DNA of 64,000 nt from Coleofasciculus sp. FACHB-T130 (GTDB taxonomy: Bacteria > Cyanobacteriota > Cyanobacteriia > Cyanobacteriales > FACHB-T130), in contig NZ_JACJOG010000014.1 in NCBI RefSeq assembly GCF_014695375.1, positions 62,001-126,000 of the forward strand, read 5' to 3'. Positions 1 through 9,053 of this stretch are shown in pieces. The translations under genes were made by a program, and so were the position numbers. The notes under the pieces were generated by a model, which ran no database searches, was not told the DNA's origin, and saw only the letters and a list, made by a program, of their open reading frames with translations. Position 1 is the first letter of the stretch. Each line of letters starts with the position of its first letter.

Positions 1-277
1 CTGAAGCGGCTTCTCGCGTAAGCCAAAAAAGTAGCGGAGGGGTTTCCCTGCCCCTACTGAGCAATCGGGAAACGAATCTAAGCTGCCTGCCCCCACAAGT
101 GAAAAAGAAGCAGTTTTGGAGCGGGAAAGTAAAGATAAGGGAAAGAGAAAAAATTCCCTTTCCTCAAGTGTAGGGAGCTGTTGCAGGCAATTAGAGCAAC
201 GAGATTCGTTGAGTGGCAGTTGCACCTAGACAGTTAAAATGAGTGGGTAAAATTCCCCTTTCTGCCATACACAGCCA

Positions 278-877
278 ATGGACAATGACAACCTCTGGTT
301 TCGACCGTTAGTTTGGATGGACTACCGACTAGCGCTACTATTTACTGTTATCATTCCGCTGATTCTGCTGATCTGGGCTTTTATCCAGAAAGCGGATGCA
401 ATGGTGCGCTTGTTAATCATCTACTGGCGGGTTTCTAGTCTGCTGGCGATTACAATTTACTTGATGATTGCTGGATGGCCTATTTCCTACGTGTCGTCTT
501 TCTTTGCCCGCCTGTTGATTCCCATATCCCTCTGGTTTTGGGTGGATATTAACGATGAAATTGACGATCAACCACTGCGTCCTCTAAAGCTAGTGCTAAC
601 AGCGTGGCGTTGGGCTGTCAGTGTTTATTTAACATTGGGCGCTTTAGCTTTCCTTCCTTTCCTGTCTTGTGCATTTTCCCCAGGAGCAATCCAGAAACCA
701 TTTTGTGACGTTTGGTTAGAAGCACCTAGGATGTACAAACAGTATTTCCATCCCAGTTATACACCTCGATTTCTAGGCTTTTTGGCGATGGTGGGATTGG
801 TGATTTATGTACTTTACTTGAGTTATTTTGTCTTGATCCGGCTGGGCAAGGAGGGACGCTCAGCAATGGAACAGTAA
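278..877 (+). CDS. DUF3177-like integral membrane protein
   Basis: A 199-residue protein with about five hydrophobic segments (roughly residues 15-35, 45-65, 70-88, 108-130 and 165-188), so it is almost certainly an inner or thylakoid membrane protein. An acidic loop, DINDEIDDQP near residue 90, separates the two halves. The overall pattern matches the cyanobacterial DUF3177 family, whose function is unknown. ATG is chosen because it follows a non-coding AT-rich leader and the hydrophobic pattern begins soon after it. It is followed by an AT-rich inverted repeat before the next gene, so it is probably monocistronic. The family call is by recall of sequence pattern; no function can be given. 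Confidence 0.75.
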   Translation: MDNDNLWFRPLVWMDYRLALLFTVIIPLILLIWAFIQKADAMVRLLIIYWRVSSLLAITIYLMIAGWPISYVSSFFARLLIPISLWFWVDINDEIDDQPLRPLKLVLTAWRWAVSVYLTLGALAFLPFLSCAFSPGAIQKPFCDVWLEAPRMYKQYFHPSYTPRFLGFLAMVGLVIYVLYLSYFVLIRLGKEGRSAMEQ

Positions 878-939
878 AAACAATTAAAAATTAAAAATTA
901 AAAAATCAATATTTTTTAATTTTGGCTTTTTAATTGTTT
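877..939. repeat. AT-rich inverted repeat, possible terminator
   Basis: AACAATTAAAAA-type sequence just after the stop of the upstream gene is mirrored by TTTTTAATTGTT about 45 bases later, with AAATTAAAA tandem units between. It can fold into an A/T stem followed by little T-tract. Short tandem AATTAAAAATT units of this type are common in cyanobacterial intergenic DNA. It may end transcription of the DUF3177 gene, but the stem is weak. Confidence 0.45.
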
Positions 940-969
940 GTCCTTAACCTTTTACACCCCGCATCAAAT

Positions 970-1269
970 ATGAGTAATGCTGTTGGGCAGCGTCTAGAGC
1001 GATATACCGCCAAGCGCCCTCATGAAGTCCTGGTTGTCACGGCTGAAATTGCTGGAGAAGAAGACAAAATTGCCATCTTTAAAGGATATTCTAGTTCTTT
1101 GATGCGCCCAACAGCGTTCGATCCGGATGTGCCGGTGCTACCAGATAAGGCATCGATTATCTCTATTGATAGAGTTCTTTCCCCTTACAATCCGGAAGCT
1201 CCCCATTATCTAGAGCAAGGATTAACTTGGGAGACAATCCAACCCTTGTTGTTAGAGGCGGGAGTTTAA
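970..1269 (+). CDS. Small conserved cyanobacterial protein (DUF7734-like)
   Basis: A 99-residue soluble protein with no signal peptide or membrane segment. The core (EVLVVTAEIAGEEDKIAIFKG, then DPDVPVLPDKASIISIDRV) alternates hydrophobic and charged residues, as in a small beta-rich fold. I recognise it as a short protein conserved in cyanobacteria and plastid-bearing lineages, of the DUF7734 type, without assigned function. A TTG at 934 would extend the frame by 12 residues, but those codons lie in the AT-rich repeat. The ATG at 970 begins the conserved part and is preferred. The next gene is 150 bp downstream on the same strand. Confidence 0.65.
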   Translation: MSNAVGQRLERYTAKRPHEVLVVTAEIAGEEDKIAIFKGYSSSLMRPTAFDPDVPVLPDKASIISIDRVLSPYNPEAPHYLEQGLTWETIQPLLLEAGV

Positions 1270-1422
1270 TCAACCAGTTAGTTTAGCTTTGCGAAAGCTA
1301 AGGAAGTAGGTAAGAAATAAACATTAGCGGCTTAGGTCAGACAAAATCTAATATTTATCTATTGTTAGATTAAATATTTTTAAGGGAAAACTATCATTGA
1401 GTATCCCACTGGAATTTCGACT

Positions 1423-3396
1423 ATGCCATCTCCAGACGCTAGCTTTACCCCACACGAACGGGTCGTTGCTGCTAAGTCTGAGCCACAAAGCCAACTCAGA
1501 CCCCCAGAACCTTCTCCAGACTGGGCAAACCGATTGCTCCATCGTCTCAGTATCCGAAAGAAAATTGGTTTTGGATATGCCCTAACTCTGGCTGTGGCGA
1601 TTGTAGGAACCGCCATAGGACGTACGGTAGGAGATTATTACTATGAAGATCAATCTAGGGAGAATCTAGAGAGGGTACATAAGGAAACACTTCTTTTCAA
1701 TGACTTGAGGTTTAACGTCCTAGAGGCACGAAACCACCAGCAACAATTTATTTCTTTAATATCGCAACCAGAGGTATTTAGGGAACACTATGCTCATTTC
1801 ATTGAGCATAAAGCGGAGGTTGAGAATCGGCTATCTGAAATCAGAGCTTTAGCAGATAGAACTAATCGCCGGGATTTGAAGCAATTTCTTCAAAATAACC
1901 AGAATCCGGTAGAAAGTTACTTTCAGCAAGTAGAATCTCTCCTTAAAAAAATTAATGAGTTGAATTTAAAAACGCAGGATGTTTCAGCCGCACAGCAGGT
2001 ACTGATCGCTTTTACGAATAATAAAGTAGCTACTGAGTTTGACAACTTTTCAGAAGACGTAGAAATCTTAATTACAAACGCTCACAAGGCAGAAGAAGAA
2101 GCCTATGAGGGTCTAGAAAAGGCAGAAAAGGTAGGAACCCAGGTTACGATCGCTGCCATGCTACTGTCGAGTGCGATCGCAACCGCGATCGCCATTTATA
2201 CCAGTCGCGCGATCGCTCATCCGATTGAAGCAGTTACTAAAGTAGTGACTCAGGCGAATGAGGAAGCTAATTTTGACCTGCAAGCTCCTGTCCTTACTCA
2301 AGATGAAGTTGGAGTATTAGCGATTTCCTTCAACACCCTCATTCAACGAGTTGCAAATTATACTCAAGAATTGGAGTTCGCTCGCCAGACTTTGGAAAGA
2401 CGGGTAGCAGAACGGACTGAAGAACTAGAGGGCAAAAATGAGCAGCTAGAAGCAGTTCGTGCTCATTTGCAAGAACTGAATGCTGAGTTAGTGTCTCAAG
2501 CTGGTGAACTCAGCCATACTTTGCACGATCTCCGGCAAACTCAAGCCCGTTTGATTCAAACGGAAAAAATGTCTAGTTTGGGTCAAATGGTAGCAGGAGT
2601 GGCTCATGAAATTAATAATCCAGTTAACTTTATCTACGGCAACTTGAGCCACGTCAGCGAGTACACGCAGGATTTACTCGCTCTGGTCGATCTTTACCAG
2701 CAACATTATCCCAACAGCGCCCCGGAAATCCAAGCTCAAATTCAAGCATTTGACCTGGAATTTGTCGCTGATGATTTGCCGAAAATACTCTCTTCGATGA
2801 AGATGGGAACTGAGCGCATCCGTCAAATCGTGCTGTCTTTGCGAAATTTCTCTCGCCTAGACGAAGCGGACATGAAACCAGTTGACATTCATGAAGGAAT
2901 TGACAGCACTTTATTGATTCTCAACCATCGCCTTAAACGCGGCATTGAAGTAACTAAGCAATATGGAGAGTTGCCTTTAGTTGAGTGTTATCCAGCGCAA
3001 CTGAACCAGGTATTTATGAATATTTTGAGCAATGGGATTGACGCCTTGCTTGAGCAAAGCCAGCAACCCAGCCCGCAGATTTTGATTCAGACGGAAATAG
3101 AAACAGAAAATCCCGGGTTTGTACGAGTGCGGATTAAAGATAACGGTCTCGGTATTCCCCCAGATATTCAAAACAAACTATTCGATCCTTTTTTCACGAC
3201 TAAGCCTGCGGGAAAAGGTACTGGGCTAGGACTGGCAATTTGCGCCCAAATTATGGAAAAGCATCAAGGCAAAATTGAGGTGAATTCGCAGCTGGGGAAG
3301 GGAACTGAGTTTGCACTGGTCTTGCCCAGCAAACATCCGAATGCGATCGCACTCAGCAGCCGCCTTGAGCTAGAGCAAGCCAACGGCAGACCCTAA
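1423..3396 (+). CDS. Membrane sensor histidine kinase with HAMP domain
   Basis: A 657-residue two-component kinase. A short N-terminal tail leads to a membrane segment near residues 53-70. An extracytoplasmic helical sensor region of about 165 residues follows, then a second membrane segment near 240-262 and a HAMP linker. A long coiled coil (about 310-385) leads to the HisKA H-box, MVAGVAHEINNPVNFIYGNL, with the phosphoacceptor His near residue 395. The ATPase domain has an N-box (NQVFMNILSNGIDAL), G1 (DNGLGIP) and G2 (GKGTGLGL), so it should be catalytically active. No receiver domain or adjacent response regulator is present. The catalytic core closely resembles that of the CBS-domain kinase at 53146-55434. 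The ligand is unknown. Confidence 0.88.
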   Translation: MPSPDASFTPHERVVAAKSEPQSQLRPPEPSPDWANRLLHRLSIRKKIGFGYALTLAVAIVGTAIGRTVGDYYYEDQSRENLERVHKETLLFNDLRFNVLEARNHQQQFISLISQPEVFREHYAHFIEHKAEVENRLSEIRALADRTNRRDLKQFLQNNQNPVESYFQQVESLLKKINELNLKTQDVSAAQQVLIAFTNNKVATEFDNFSEDVEILITNAHKAEEEAYEGLEKAEKVGTQVTIAAMLLSSAIATAIAIYTSRAIAHPIEAVTKVVTQANEEANFDLQAPVLTQDEVGVLAISFNTLIQRVANYTQELEFARQTLERRVAERTEELEGKNEQLEAVRAHLQELNAELVSQAGELSHTLHDLRQTQARLIQTEKMSSLGQMVAGVAHEINNPVNFIYGNLSHVSEYTQDLLALVDLYQQHYPNSAPEIQAQIQAFDLEFVADDLPKILSSMKMGTERIRQIVLSLRNFSRLDEADMKPVDIHEGIDSTLLILNHRLKRGIEVTKQYGELPLVECYPAQLNQVFMNILSNGIDALLEQSQQPSPQILIQTEIETENPGFVRVRIKDNGLGIPPDIQNKLFDPFFTTKPAGKGTGLGLAICAQIMEKHQGKIEVNSQLGKGTEFALVLPSKHPNAIALSSRLELEQANGRP

Positions 3397-3469
3397 GAGA
3401 GGTTTGGGTTATTCCGGAAGGTGCTATCCTCCACTGTAAGTGTGTTGTGTGTTGGAGTGGTTTAAAAAT

Positions 3470-4933
3470 ATGGTTTCATCCCCAAGCCGTCCTCAGCTCT
3501 CTAGTCCTGTGACTGAGGTAGAGCAACCAGGCATCCGGATTGGTAATAATCCTGCTTCCAGTTTCCTCGCGTTGCCAACGACTCCCCTGTTTGGCACCGA
3601 TGGCATTCGCGGAAAAGCTGGAGAATTGTTGAGTGCATCCCTAGCCTTGCAAGTGGGCTTTTGGGCAGGTCAAGTGCTGCGGGCATCGGCAACCACCTCA
3701 GGGCCGGTGATTTTAGGGCAGGATTCTAGAAACTCTAGCGATATGCTGGCAATGGCGCTTGCCGCTGGTTTAACGTCAGCGGGACTGGAAGTGTGGAATC
3801 TAGGGCTATGCCCGACTCCCTGCGTGGCTCATCTCACCAGCGCCTCCCAAGCCGTAGGCGGGGTGATGATCTCTGCTAGCCACAATCCGCCAGAAGATAA
3901 CGGAATCAAGTTTTTTGGATCGGATGGTACAAAGCTACCCCCCGCATTGCAGCAGGACATTGAAGCGGCTTTAAGAGGAAGGGCGAATTTCGCCACGTTG
4001 AATGGTAGCTGGGGACAGCATTATCATCGACCGGAGTTAGTGACAAATTATCTGGACTTGCTGAAGCGATCGCTCGCACCAGGGATCGGGCTAAAAGGGT
4101 TGCGAGTCGTGCTGGATCTGGCTTGGGGCGCAGCGGTTCATCTAGCACCAGCGGTGTTTCAAGAGATGGGGGCAGAAGTCATCTGCTTGCACGATCGTCC
4201 CGACGGCGATCGCATCAATGTAAATTGCGGTTCGACTCACCTCGGCTCCCTCCAGTCAGCCGTCAAGCAGTATGGTGCTGACTTAGGCTTTGCTTTTGAT
4301 GGAGATGCCGACCGAGTCATGGCAGTCGATGCCCAAGGTCGCGTCGTTGACGGCGACTATATCCTCTATTTTTGGGGCAATACCCTGAGGCAAGCTGGAC
4401 AGTTGCCTGGAGATTTGATCGTGGCGACCGTCATGGCGAATTTGGGCTTTGAACGCGCCTGGAAACAGCTTGGCGGTTCTTTCGTCAGGACAGCCGTTGG
4501 CGATCAGTACGTACAGGCGGAAATGCTCCGGACTGGAGGAAAGCTGGGCGGCGAGCAATCAGGACATATCCTCTGCCACCATTACAGTCTCACTGGAGAT
4601 GGCTTGCTGACCGCTTTACATATAGCAGCACTGGTGCATAGCACTGGGCAATCCCTCTCGGAACTGATCGATGGAAGCTTTCAGACTTATCCGCAGCTGC
4701 TGCGAAATGTGCGGGTGGAAGACCGCGAAAAGAGACGGCGCTGGCAAGAGTGCGACGCTGTGACAAATGCGATCGCTCAAGCGGAAGCAGCGATGGGAGA
4801 CCAAGGAAGAATTTTAGTTCGCGCCTCTGGCACCGAACCCGTCATCCGAGTTATGGTGGAAGCCGCCAGTGCCGACTTAACAAATCACTGGACAGAACAG
4901 CTGGTTCTCGCCGTCGAACAACATCTGGCGTGA
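3470..4933 (+). CDS. glmM: Phosphoglucosamine mutase GlmM
   Basis: Interconverts glucosamine-6-phosphate and glucosamine-1-phosphate on the route to UDP-GlcNAc, which feeds peptidoglycan and surface glycans. The phosphohexomutase landmarks occur in order: [12 protein letters not shown] near the N-terminus, the active-site serine loop [20 protein letters not shown], the metal-binding loop [12 protein letters not shown], the sugar-binding loop GGEQSGH, and the phosphate-binding [14 protein letters not shown] near the C-terminus. A GTG at 3440 would add ten unconserved residues. The ATG at 3470 gives 487 residues, the usual size plus a short N-terminal extension. The gene ends just before a perfect stem-loop that separates it from the polysaccharide genes downstream. 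Confidence 0.92.
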   Translation: MVSSPSRPQLSSPVTEVEQPGIRIGNNPASSFLALPTTPLFGTDGIRGKAGELLSASLALQVGFWAGQVLRASATTSGPVILGQDSRNSSDMLAMALAAGLTSAGLEVWNLGLCPTPCVAHLTSASQAVGGVMISASHNPPEDNGIKFFGSDGTKLPPALQQDIEAALRGRANFATLNGSWGQHYHRPELVTNYLDLLKRSLAPGIGLKGLRVVLDLAWGAAVHLAPAVFQEMGAEVICLHDRPDGDRINVNCGSTHLGSLQSAVKQYGADLGFAFDGDADRVMAVDAQGRVVDGDYILYFWGNTLRQAGQLPGDLIVATVMANLGFERAWKQLGGSFVRTAVGDQYVQAEMLRTGGKLGGEQSGHILCHHYSLTGDGLLTALHIAALVHSTGQSLSELIDGSFQTYPQLLRNVRVEDREKRRRWQECDAVTNAIAQAEAAMGDQGRILVRASGTEPVIRVMVEAASADLTNHWTEQLVLAVEQHLA

Positions 4934-4943
4934 TTTTGAGAAA

Positions 4944-4987
4944 GAGATGCGTGGATAGGTGGATGCGATCGCTAATCCACGCATCTC
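4944..4987. terminator. Perfect 13-bp stem-loop between glmM and hpsL
   Basis: GAGATGCGTGGAT at 4944-4956 pairs perfectly with ATCCACGCATCTC at 4975-4987. The 18-base loop contains a HIP1 site (GCGATCGC). It lies 10 bp after the glmM stop and about 50 bp before the next start. The stem is stable but no T-tract follows, so it may be a factor-dependent terminator, an mRNA-stabilising structure or a repeat remnant. Confidence 0.55.
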
Positions 4988-5036
4988 AAATCATGTATGC
5001 CAAAATCGATGGGTACCGGCAGCTTCAAGCTCCCCC

Positions 5037-6719
5037 ATGCCGAAATCAAAGCTAAAATCCAAAAAGTCTAAAAATACAAAACAGCAGTCTCAAACGCCAA
5101 CCCTAAGTCTTAAGGAGCAGTTAGCCCAAAAGCGCAAGGCGCAGCTGGCGCGAAAAGAATTCACTCAATTTGCCTTTGCCAGCGTGGGGATTGCCGCCGT
5201 TCTTGCTATCTTCCTGTTTCTCGCCGCTGGACCAAAAGCAGCCTTAGCCTCTTTAGCAATTCCGGCTCTGGGATTTTCCTACAAATATCCCCGTAAAGCC
5301 CTATGGGCATTCCTCCTTTACCTACCGATTAATGGCACCGTCACCTACTGGATTGGCGGCGGGAATCCTGTATTCCAGCTGGCTAAAGATGGAATCTATA
5401 TTCCCGCATTGATTGCTCTAGTAAAGGACTGTCAAAGGAAAAAGCTACCCATCCTGATTTCCAAAGAGATCAAGCCGAGCTTGTACATTCTGTTAGTCTT
5501 TTCTGGGCTGACGCTGTTTCTTGTTAACGGCTTCCTACAATTTTCGGGCGGTAGGTCGGGACAACCCTTTTTGCAGGGAGTTTTGGGTCTAAAAGTTTTT
5601 CTGGGGTATGTTCCCCTGGCTTTTTGTGCCTACTATCTGATTCGGACAAAAAAGGAATTGCTCTTCCTGACACGAATGCATCTGGTTCTCGCCATCATCT
5701 GCTGTATCCTTGGCTTTATTCAGTACTCGATGCTGACTAGCGGTAGATGTGCTGGTACCAGAGGACTGGTTGCTGATGCTTTATTTAAGGCAACCCTGGA
5801 TGCCAAGTGTTTTGTCGGTGGCGCTTTGGTTTACAGCCCGGAAGTCGGGATGATTCGCTTACCAGGTACGTTTGTCTCTCCTTGGCACTGGGCATGGTTC
5901 CTGATTTCCAACGCCTTTTTTACCTTTGCAACTGCCTTCTGTGACACTTCGTTTTTCTGGCGGATTGGTGGTTTAGTCGGTATGGCACTTGTCTTTGCCA
6001 ATGCGGTGATTTCTGGTCAAAGAATTGCCCTGTCGCTGGTTCCCGTTGTCTTCGTACTGCTGCTGGTGCTTACAGGACAAGTAGCGAACCTCAAACGGTT
6101 TATCCCCGTTGGAGTCGGGCTAGGTGTGGTGTTGAGTATCGCCGCCGCTGCCAACCCAGCTTTAATTCAGGAGCGGATCGATAGTTTTGTCAGCCGCTGG
6201 AATGCTTCACCTCCCCAAGCATTTATTGTGGAGCAATTTAATTGGGCAATGAAGAAACAGCGGGGATTTTTGGGACGCGGTTTGGGAACGGCTACCAATT
6301 CCACCCGAATTTTTGGTGATGCAGCGCTGGTTGAAACTTACTACCCTAAGGTTCTATACGAAATTGGCCCGGCAGGCACGTTGGCGTTTCTAGTTTTCGT
6401 GACTTGCTTGACAGCGATTACTTTCAAAATTTACCGCTCGGTGAAAGACAAAAGTTTACGCAGTTTTGGTGCCAGTTTTTGGGTTTTGATTTTAGTGCTA
6501 AGTTATAACACTTACTGGTATCCCTTGGATACCGAGGTGGCAATTTATTACTGGTTTTTTGCCGGTGTTATTTTTAAATTGCCAGAAATAGATAAGCAGG
6601 AACAAGAGAAGCGATTGGCAGAGGAGGAAAATGATGAGGCTAAAACGAAGAAGAAAGGACGCCGCAAATCATCTGGAAGGCGTACTGTCGGTAAAACAAG
6701 CCCGGTACCTGCCACATAA
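5037..6719 (+). CDS. hpsL: HpsL-like polysaccharide polymerase/ligase-type membrane protein
   Basis: A 560-residue protein. Its cytoplasmic N-terminus is very lysine-rich (about 50 residues), followed by about ten to twelve membrane segments and a charged C-terminal tail rich in Glu and Lys. The layout, with a large periplasmic loop between about residues 235 and 290, resembles the O-antigen ligase/Wzy group. The Lys-rich head and the three glycosyltransferases that follow match my recollection of HpsL from the hormogonium polysaccharide gene set of filamentous cyanobacteria. ATG at 5037 is preferred; an in-frame GTG at 4959 lies inside the stem-loop. The likely role is assembly of an exported glycan. 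The family call is moderate and the exact reaction is unknown. Confidence 0.7.
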   Translation: MPKSKLKSKKSKNTKQQSQTPTLSLKEQLAQKRKAQLARKEFTQFAFASVGIAAVLAIFLFLAAGPKAALASLAIPALGFSYKYPRKALWAFLLYLPINGTVTYWIGGGNPVFQLAKDGIYIPALIALVKDCQRKKLPILISKEIKPSLYILLVFSGLTLFLVNGFLQFSGGRSGQPFLQGVLGLKVFLGYVPLAFCAYYLIRTKKELLFLTRMHLVLAIICCILGFIQYSMLTSGRCAGTRGLVADALFKATLDAKCFVGGALVYSPEVGMIRLPGTFVSPWHWAWFLISNAFFTFATAFCDTSFFWRIGGLVGMALVFANAVISGQRIALSLVPVVFVLLLVLTGQVANLKRFIPVGVGLGVVLSIAAAANPALIQERIDSFVSRWNASPPQAFIVEQFNWAMKKQRGFLGRGLGTATNSTRIFGDAALVETYYPKVLYEIGPAGTLAFLVFVTCLTAITFKIYRSVKDKSLRSFGASFWVLILVLSYNTYWYPLDTEVAIYYWFFAGVIFKLPEIDKQEQEKRLAEEENDEAKTKKKGRRKSSGRRTVGKTSPVPAT

Positions 6720-6768
6720 TTAAGGCAGCGATCGCTCACTATTCAATTGCATTTCGGAGCAGTAAACC

Positions 6769-7746
6769 GTGAAGCCTTTGATTTCGGTAATTATCCCCAC
6801 TTACGGACGTGAAGAACCTTTGCGAGACACGCTCAAAGATGTCTTGCTGCAAGACTACCCAGCCTTTGAAGTGCTGGTGGTCGATCAAACCGCTACGCAC
6901 CAGCCAGAAACTCAAGCGTATCTTGAGGAGTTGGCAAACAGCGGTAAAATTCGTTGGTTTCGCGTAGATTGGGCAAGTTTACCGGGTGCCCGAAATTATG
7001 CGGTACGGCGGGCAGTTGGGGAAATTGTGTTATTTCTGGATGATGATGTCTTGCTAAAGCCTGGATATTTAGAGGCTCATGTCCGCAATTATTTAGAGCG
7101 CCCGGAAGTGGGTGCGGTAGCGGGGCGAGTATTTGACCGGATGAAGTTGGAAGATTCCGGCAATAAGTTGACGATTGAGGATTTGCCCCCAGAAGCGATG
7201 GACCCTGGAATTGCTTGGTACCACATTGACTTAGTGCATACAGTGAAGCCGCAGCGCGTTCTCACTGCCAGAGGCTGCAATATGTCCTTCCGGCGAGAAA
7301 TCTTTACCAAGCACGGACTGCATTTTGATGAGCGGTTTCGAGGTAGTGCGGTGCGCGAAGAGTCGGATTTTTGTCTGAGGTTGCGGCAGACGGGGTATCA
7401 GATTTGGTATGACCCCGATGCTGATTTAGTTCACCTAGGAGAAGAAACAGGCGGCTGTCACGATATTAGTACGCGATCGCTCCAGTACCAACTTACCTTC
7501 TATCACAACCACTTCCTGCTGGGACTTAAAAACCTTACCCCAAGTCAATGCCTGCGATTCTTCGCTAAGCTTTTTGACTGTCACGTACTGGGGCATCCTC
7601 CATGCAACAAAAGCGGCTCCCCGTTAAAAATTTTGACTCGCTTTGTCTCCTACACTTTAGGCTTTTTCAACGCACTTGGTACAGTTATCCAGTCAAGTTG
7701 GGAAGACGGTCAAGTTTATACTCGTCAAGATGGAATTTCAACGTAA
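6769..7746 (+). CDS. hpsN: Family 2 glycosyltransferase, HpsN-like
   Basis: A 325-residue GT-A enzyme. The N-terminal nucleotide-sugar region begins PLISVIIPTYGREEPL, and a metal-binding acidic motif (FLDDDVLL) lies near residue 90. The acceptor-side motif EESDFCLRLRQTGYQIWYDP is near residue 200, and a C-terminal hydrophobic stretch may sit on the membrane. The start is GTG, about 10 bases after a GGAG ribosome-binding site. It lies 49 bp after the polymerase-like gene and leads into two GT4 genes, so it probably belongs to one transcript for an exported polysaccharide. The gene order supports HpsN; donor and acceptor sugars cannot be read from sequence. Confidence 0.75.
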   Translation: MKPLISVIIPTYGREEPLRDTLKDVLLQDYPAFEVLVVDQTATHQPETQAYLEELANSGKIRWFRVDWASLPGARNYAVRRAVGEIVLFLDDDVLLKPGYLEAHVRNYLERPEVGAVAGRVFDRMKLEDSGNKLTIEDLPPEAMDPGIAWYHIDLVHTVKPQRVLTARGCNMSFRREIFTKHGLHFDERFRGSAVREESDFCLRLRQTGYQIWYDPDADLVHLGEETGGCHDISTRSLQYQLTFYHNHFLLGLKNLTPSQCLRFFAKLFDCHVLGHPPCNKSGSPLKILTRFVSYTLGFFNALGTVIQSSWEDGQVYTRQDGIST

Positions 7747-7830
7747 AGAACGCAAAGTAAACGCAAAGAAAAATTTTCTCTGCGAACCTTTTTGGCGCTC
7801 CTTTGCGTTAAAAAAAGATTTTCGCTACTA
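7745..7830. repeat. CTTTGCGTT-type inverted repeat between hpsN and hpsO
   Basis: AACGCAAAG occurs on the left in two tandem copies and is answered by CTTTGCGTT on the right, followed by an A-tract. The same motif family appears at 61914-61970. Such repeats are frequent between cyanobacterial genes. The resulting hairpin could cause partial termination or protect mRNA ends. Confidence 0.5.
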
Positions 7831-7841
7831 GGAGTTGCGCG

Positions 7842-9017
7842 ATGAGGATTTTGGTTGCCAGTCACACTTATATCGTTGACCTCAACTGCGAGAAACTAAG
7901 GGCGTTAGCTCAACTGGAACCCGGAATTGAAGTAACTGTAGTCGTGCCGCGCCGGTGGCAGCCTGGGGGTGTCCAAAATAAGACGATTGAAACTCAGCTG
8001 CGTCAAGAAGGCTCTTTTCAAATCGTGCCAGTTTCTAATTTCAGCCAGAACAACCAGGGAATGCTTACCTTTGGGGCTGACTTGATTTCATTGTTGCGCC
8101 AGTTTCGACCCCAGATTATTCAAGTGGAACAGGGTTCAAAAGCTTTAGGTTATGCTCAGCTGATTACGCTCAATCGACTGTTGGGGCTGAAGGCAAAAAA
8201 TGTGTTTTTTACCTGGTGGAACTTACCCTACGAACTAAAATTTCCGGTTTCCTTGCTAGAAGCTTATAACCTACGACACACTCACGGACTGATTGCTGGA
8301 AATCAAGATGGTGTGGATATATTGCGGCAGCGTGGCTACGACGGCCCTAGCAAGGTGATGCCGCAGCTGGGTGTAGATGAGAGATTGTTCTCACCAACAC
8401 CGCAGCCAGAATTGGCAGCAAAACTGGGGATTCAACCGGATGAATTTGTAGTCGGGTTTGTGGGGCGGTTTGTGGAAGAAAAAGGTCTGCTGACGCTGTT
8501 GCAAGCGTTGAAAGGCTTGCAGTCACGCCCCTGGAAATTGCTTTTACTCGGTCGCGGCCCCTTGCAATCGGTACTACTAGAACAAGCCGCTGAGGCGGGG
8601 ATTAAAGATAAATTGATTTTGGTGGAAAGCGTTCCTCATGACGCAGTTCCCTGCTATATCAACCTGATGAATACGCTAGTGTTACCTTCAGAAACAACTT
8701 ATAAGTTTAAAACTTTGACTGCCGCTGGTTGGAAAGAACAGTTTGGTCATGTGCTGATTGAAGCGATGGCTTGCCAAGTTCCTGTAATTGGTTCTGATTC
8801 CGGGGAAATTCCGCACGTCATTGGAGATGCGGGGTTAATCTTTCCAGAGAAAGATGCAGCAGCTTTGCAAAATTGCCTGGGGCAATTGATGGAACAACCA
8901 GATTTAGCCCAGAAGTTGGGTAAGCTGGGTTATGAACGAGCGATCGCGCAATATACAAATACTGCATTAGCCAAGCAGCAATTAGATTTTTATAAACAGT
9001 TAGTCAAGAGTCAGTAG
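7842..9017 (+). CDS. hpsO: Family 4 glycosyltransferase, HpsO-like
   Basis: A 391-residue retaining GT-B enzyme. The N-terminal Rossmann domain begins MRILVASHTYIVDLNCEK. The C-terminal domain carries GFVGRFVEEKGL near residue 207 and the GT4 signature FGHVLIEAMACQVPVIGSDSGEIPHV around residues 305-330, whose E-x7-E pattern contacts the donor nucleotide. An AGGAG ribosome-binding site sits about 10 bases before the ATG. It lies between HpsN- and HpsP-like genes on the same strand, so it should add one sugar to the same glycan. The hps name rests on the conserved gene set and N-terminal sequence; the sugar is unknown. Confidence 0.75.
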   Translation: MRILVASHTYIVDLNCEKLRALAQLEPGIEVTVVVPRRWQPGGVQNKTIETQLRQEGSFQIVPVSNFSQNNQGMLTFGADLISLLRQFRPQIIQVEQGSKALGYAQLITLNRLLGLKAKNVFFTWWNLPYELKFPVSLLEAYNLRHTHGLIAGNQDGVDILRQRGYDGPSKVMPQLGVDERLFSPTPQPELAAKLGIQPDEFVVGFVGRFVEEKGLLTLLQALKGLQSRPWKLLLLGRGPLQSVLLEQAAEAGIKDKLILVESVPHDAVPCYINLMNTLVLPSETTYKFKTLTAAGWKEQFGHVLIEAMACQVPVIGSDSGEIPHVIGDAGLIFPEKDAAALQNCLGQLMEQPDLAQKLGKLGYERAIAQYTNTALAKQQLDFYKQLVKSQ

Positions 9018-9053
9018 TCCTTAGCAACTGACACCTGACGCCTGACAAACAAA

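Noticed and set aside
3-173. Open frame at the left edge that could be the end of a truncated gene
   Set aside because: The translation is low in structure and unlike any protein I know. Another frame closes at position 21, and the DNA resembles leader sequence.
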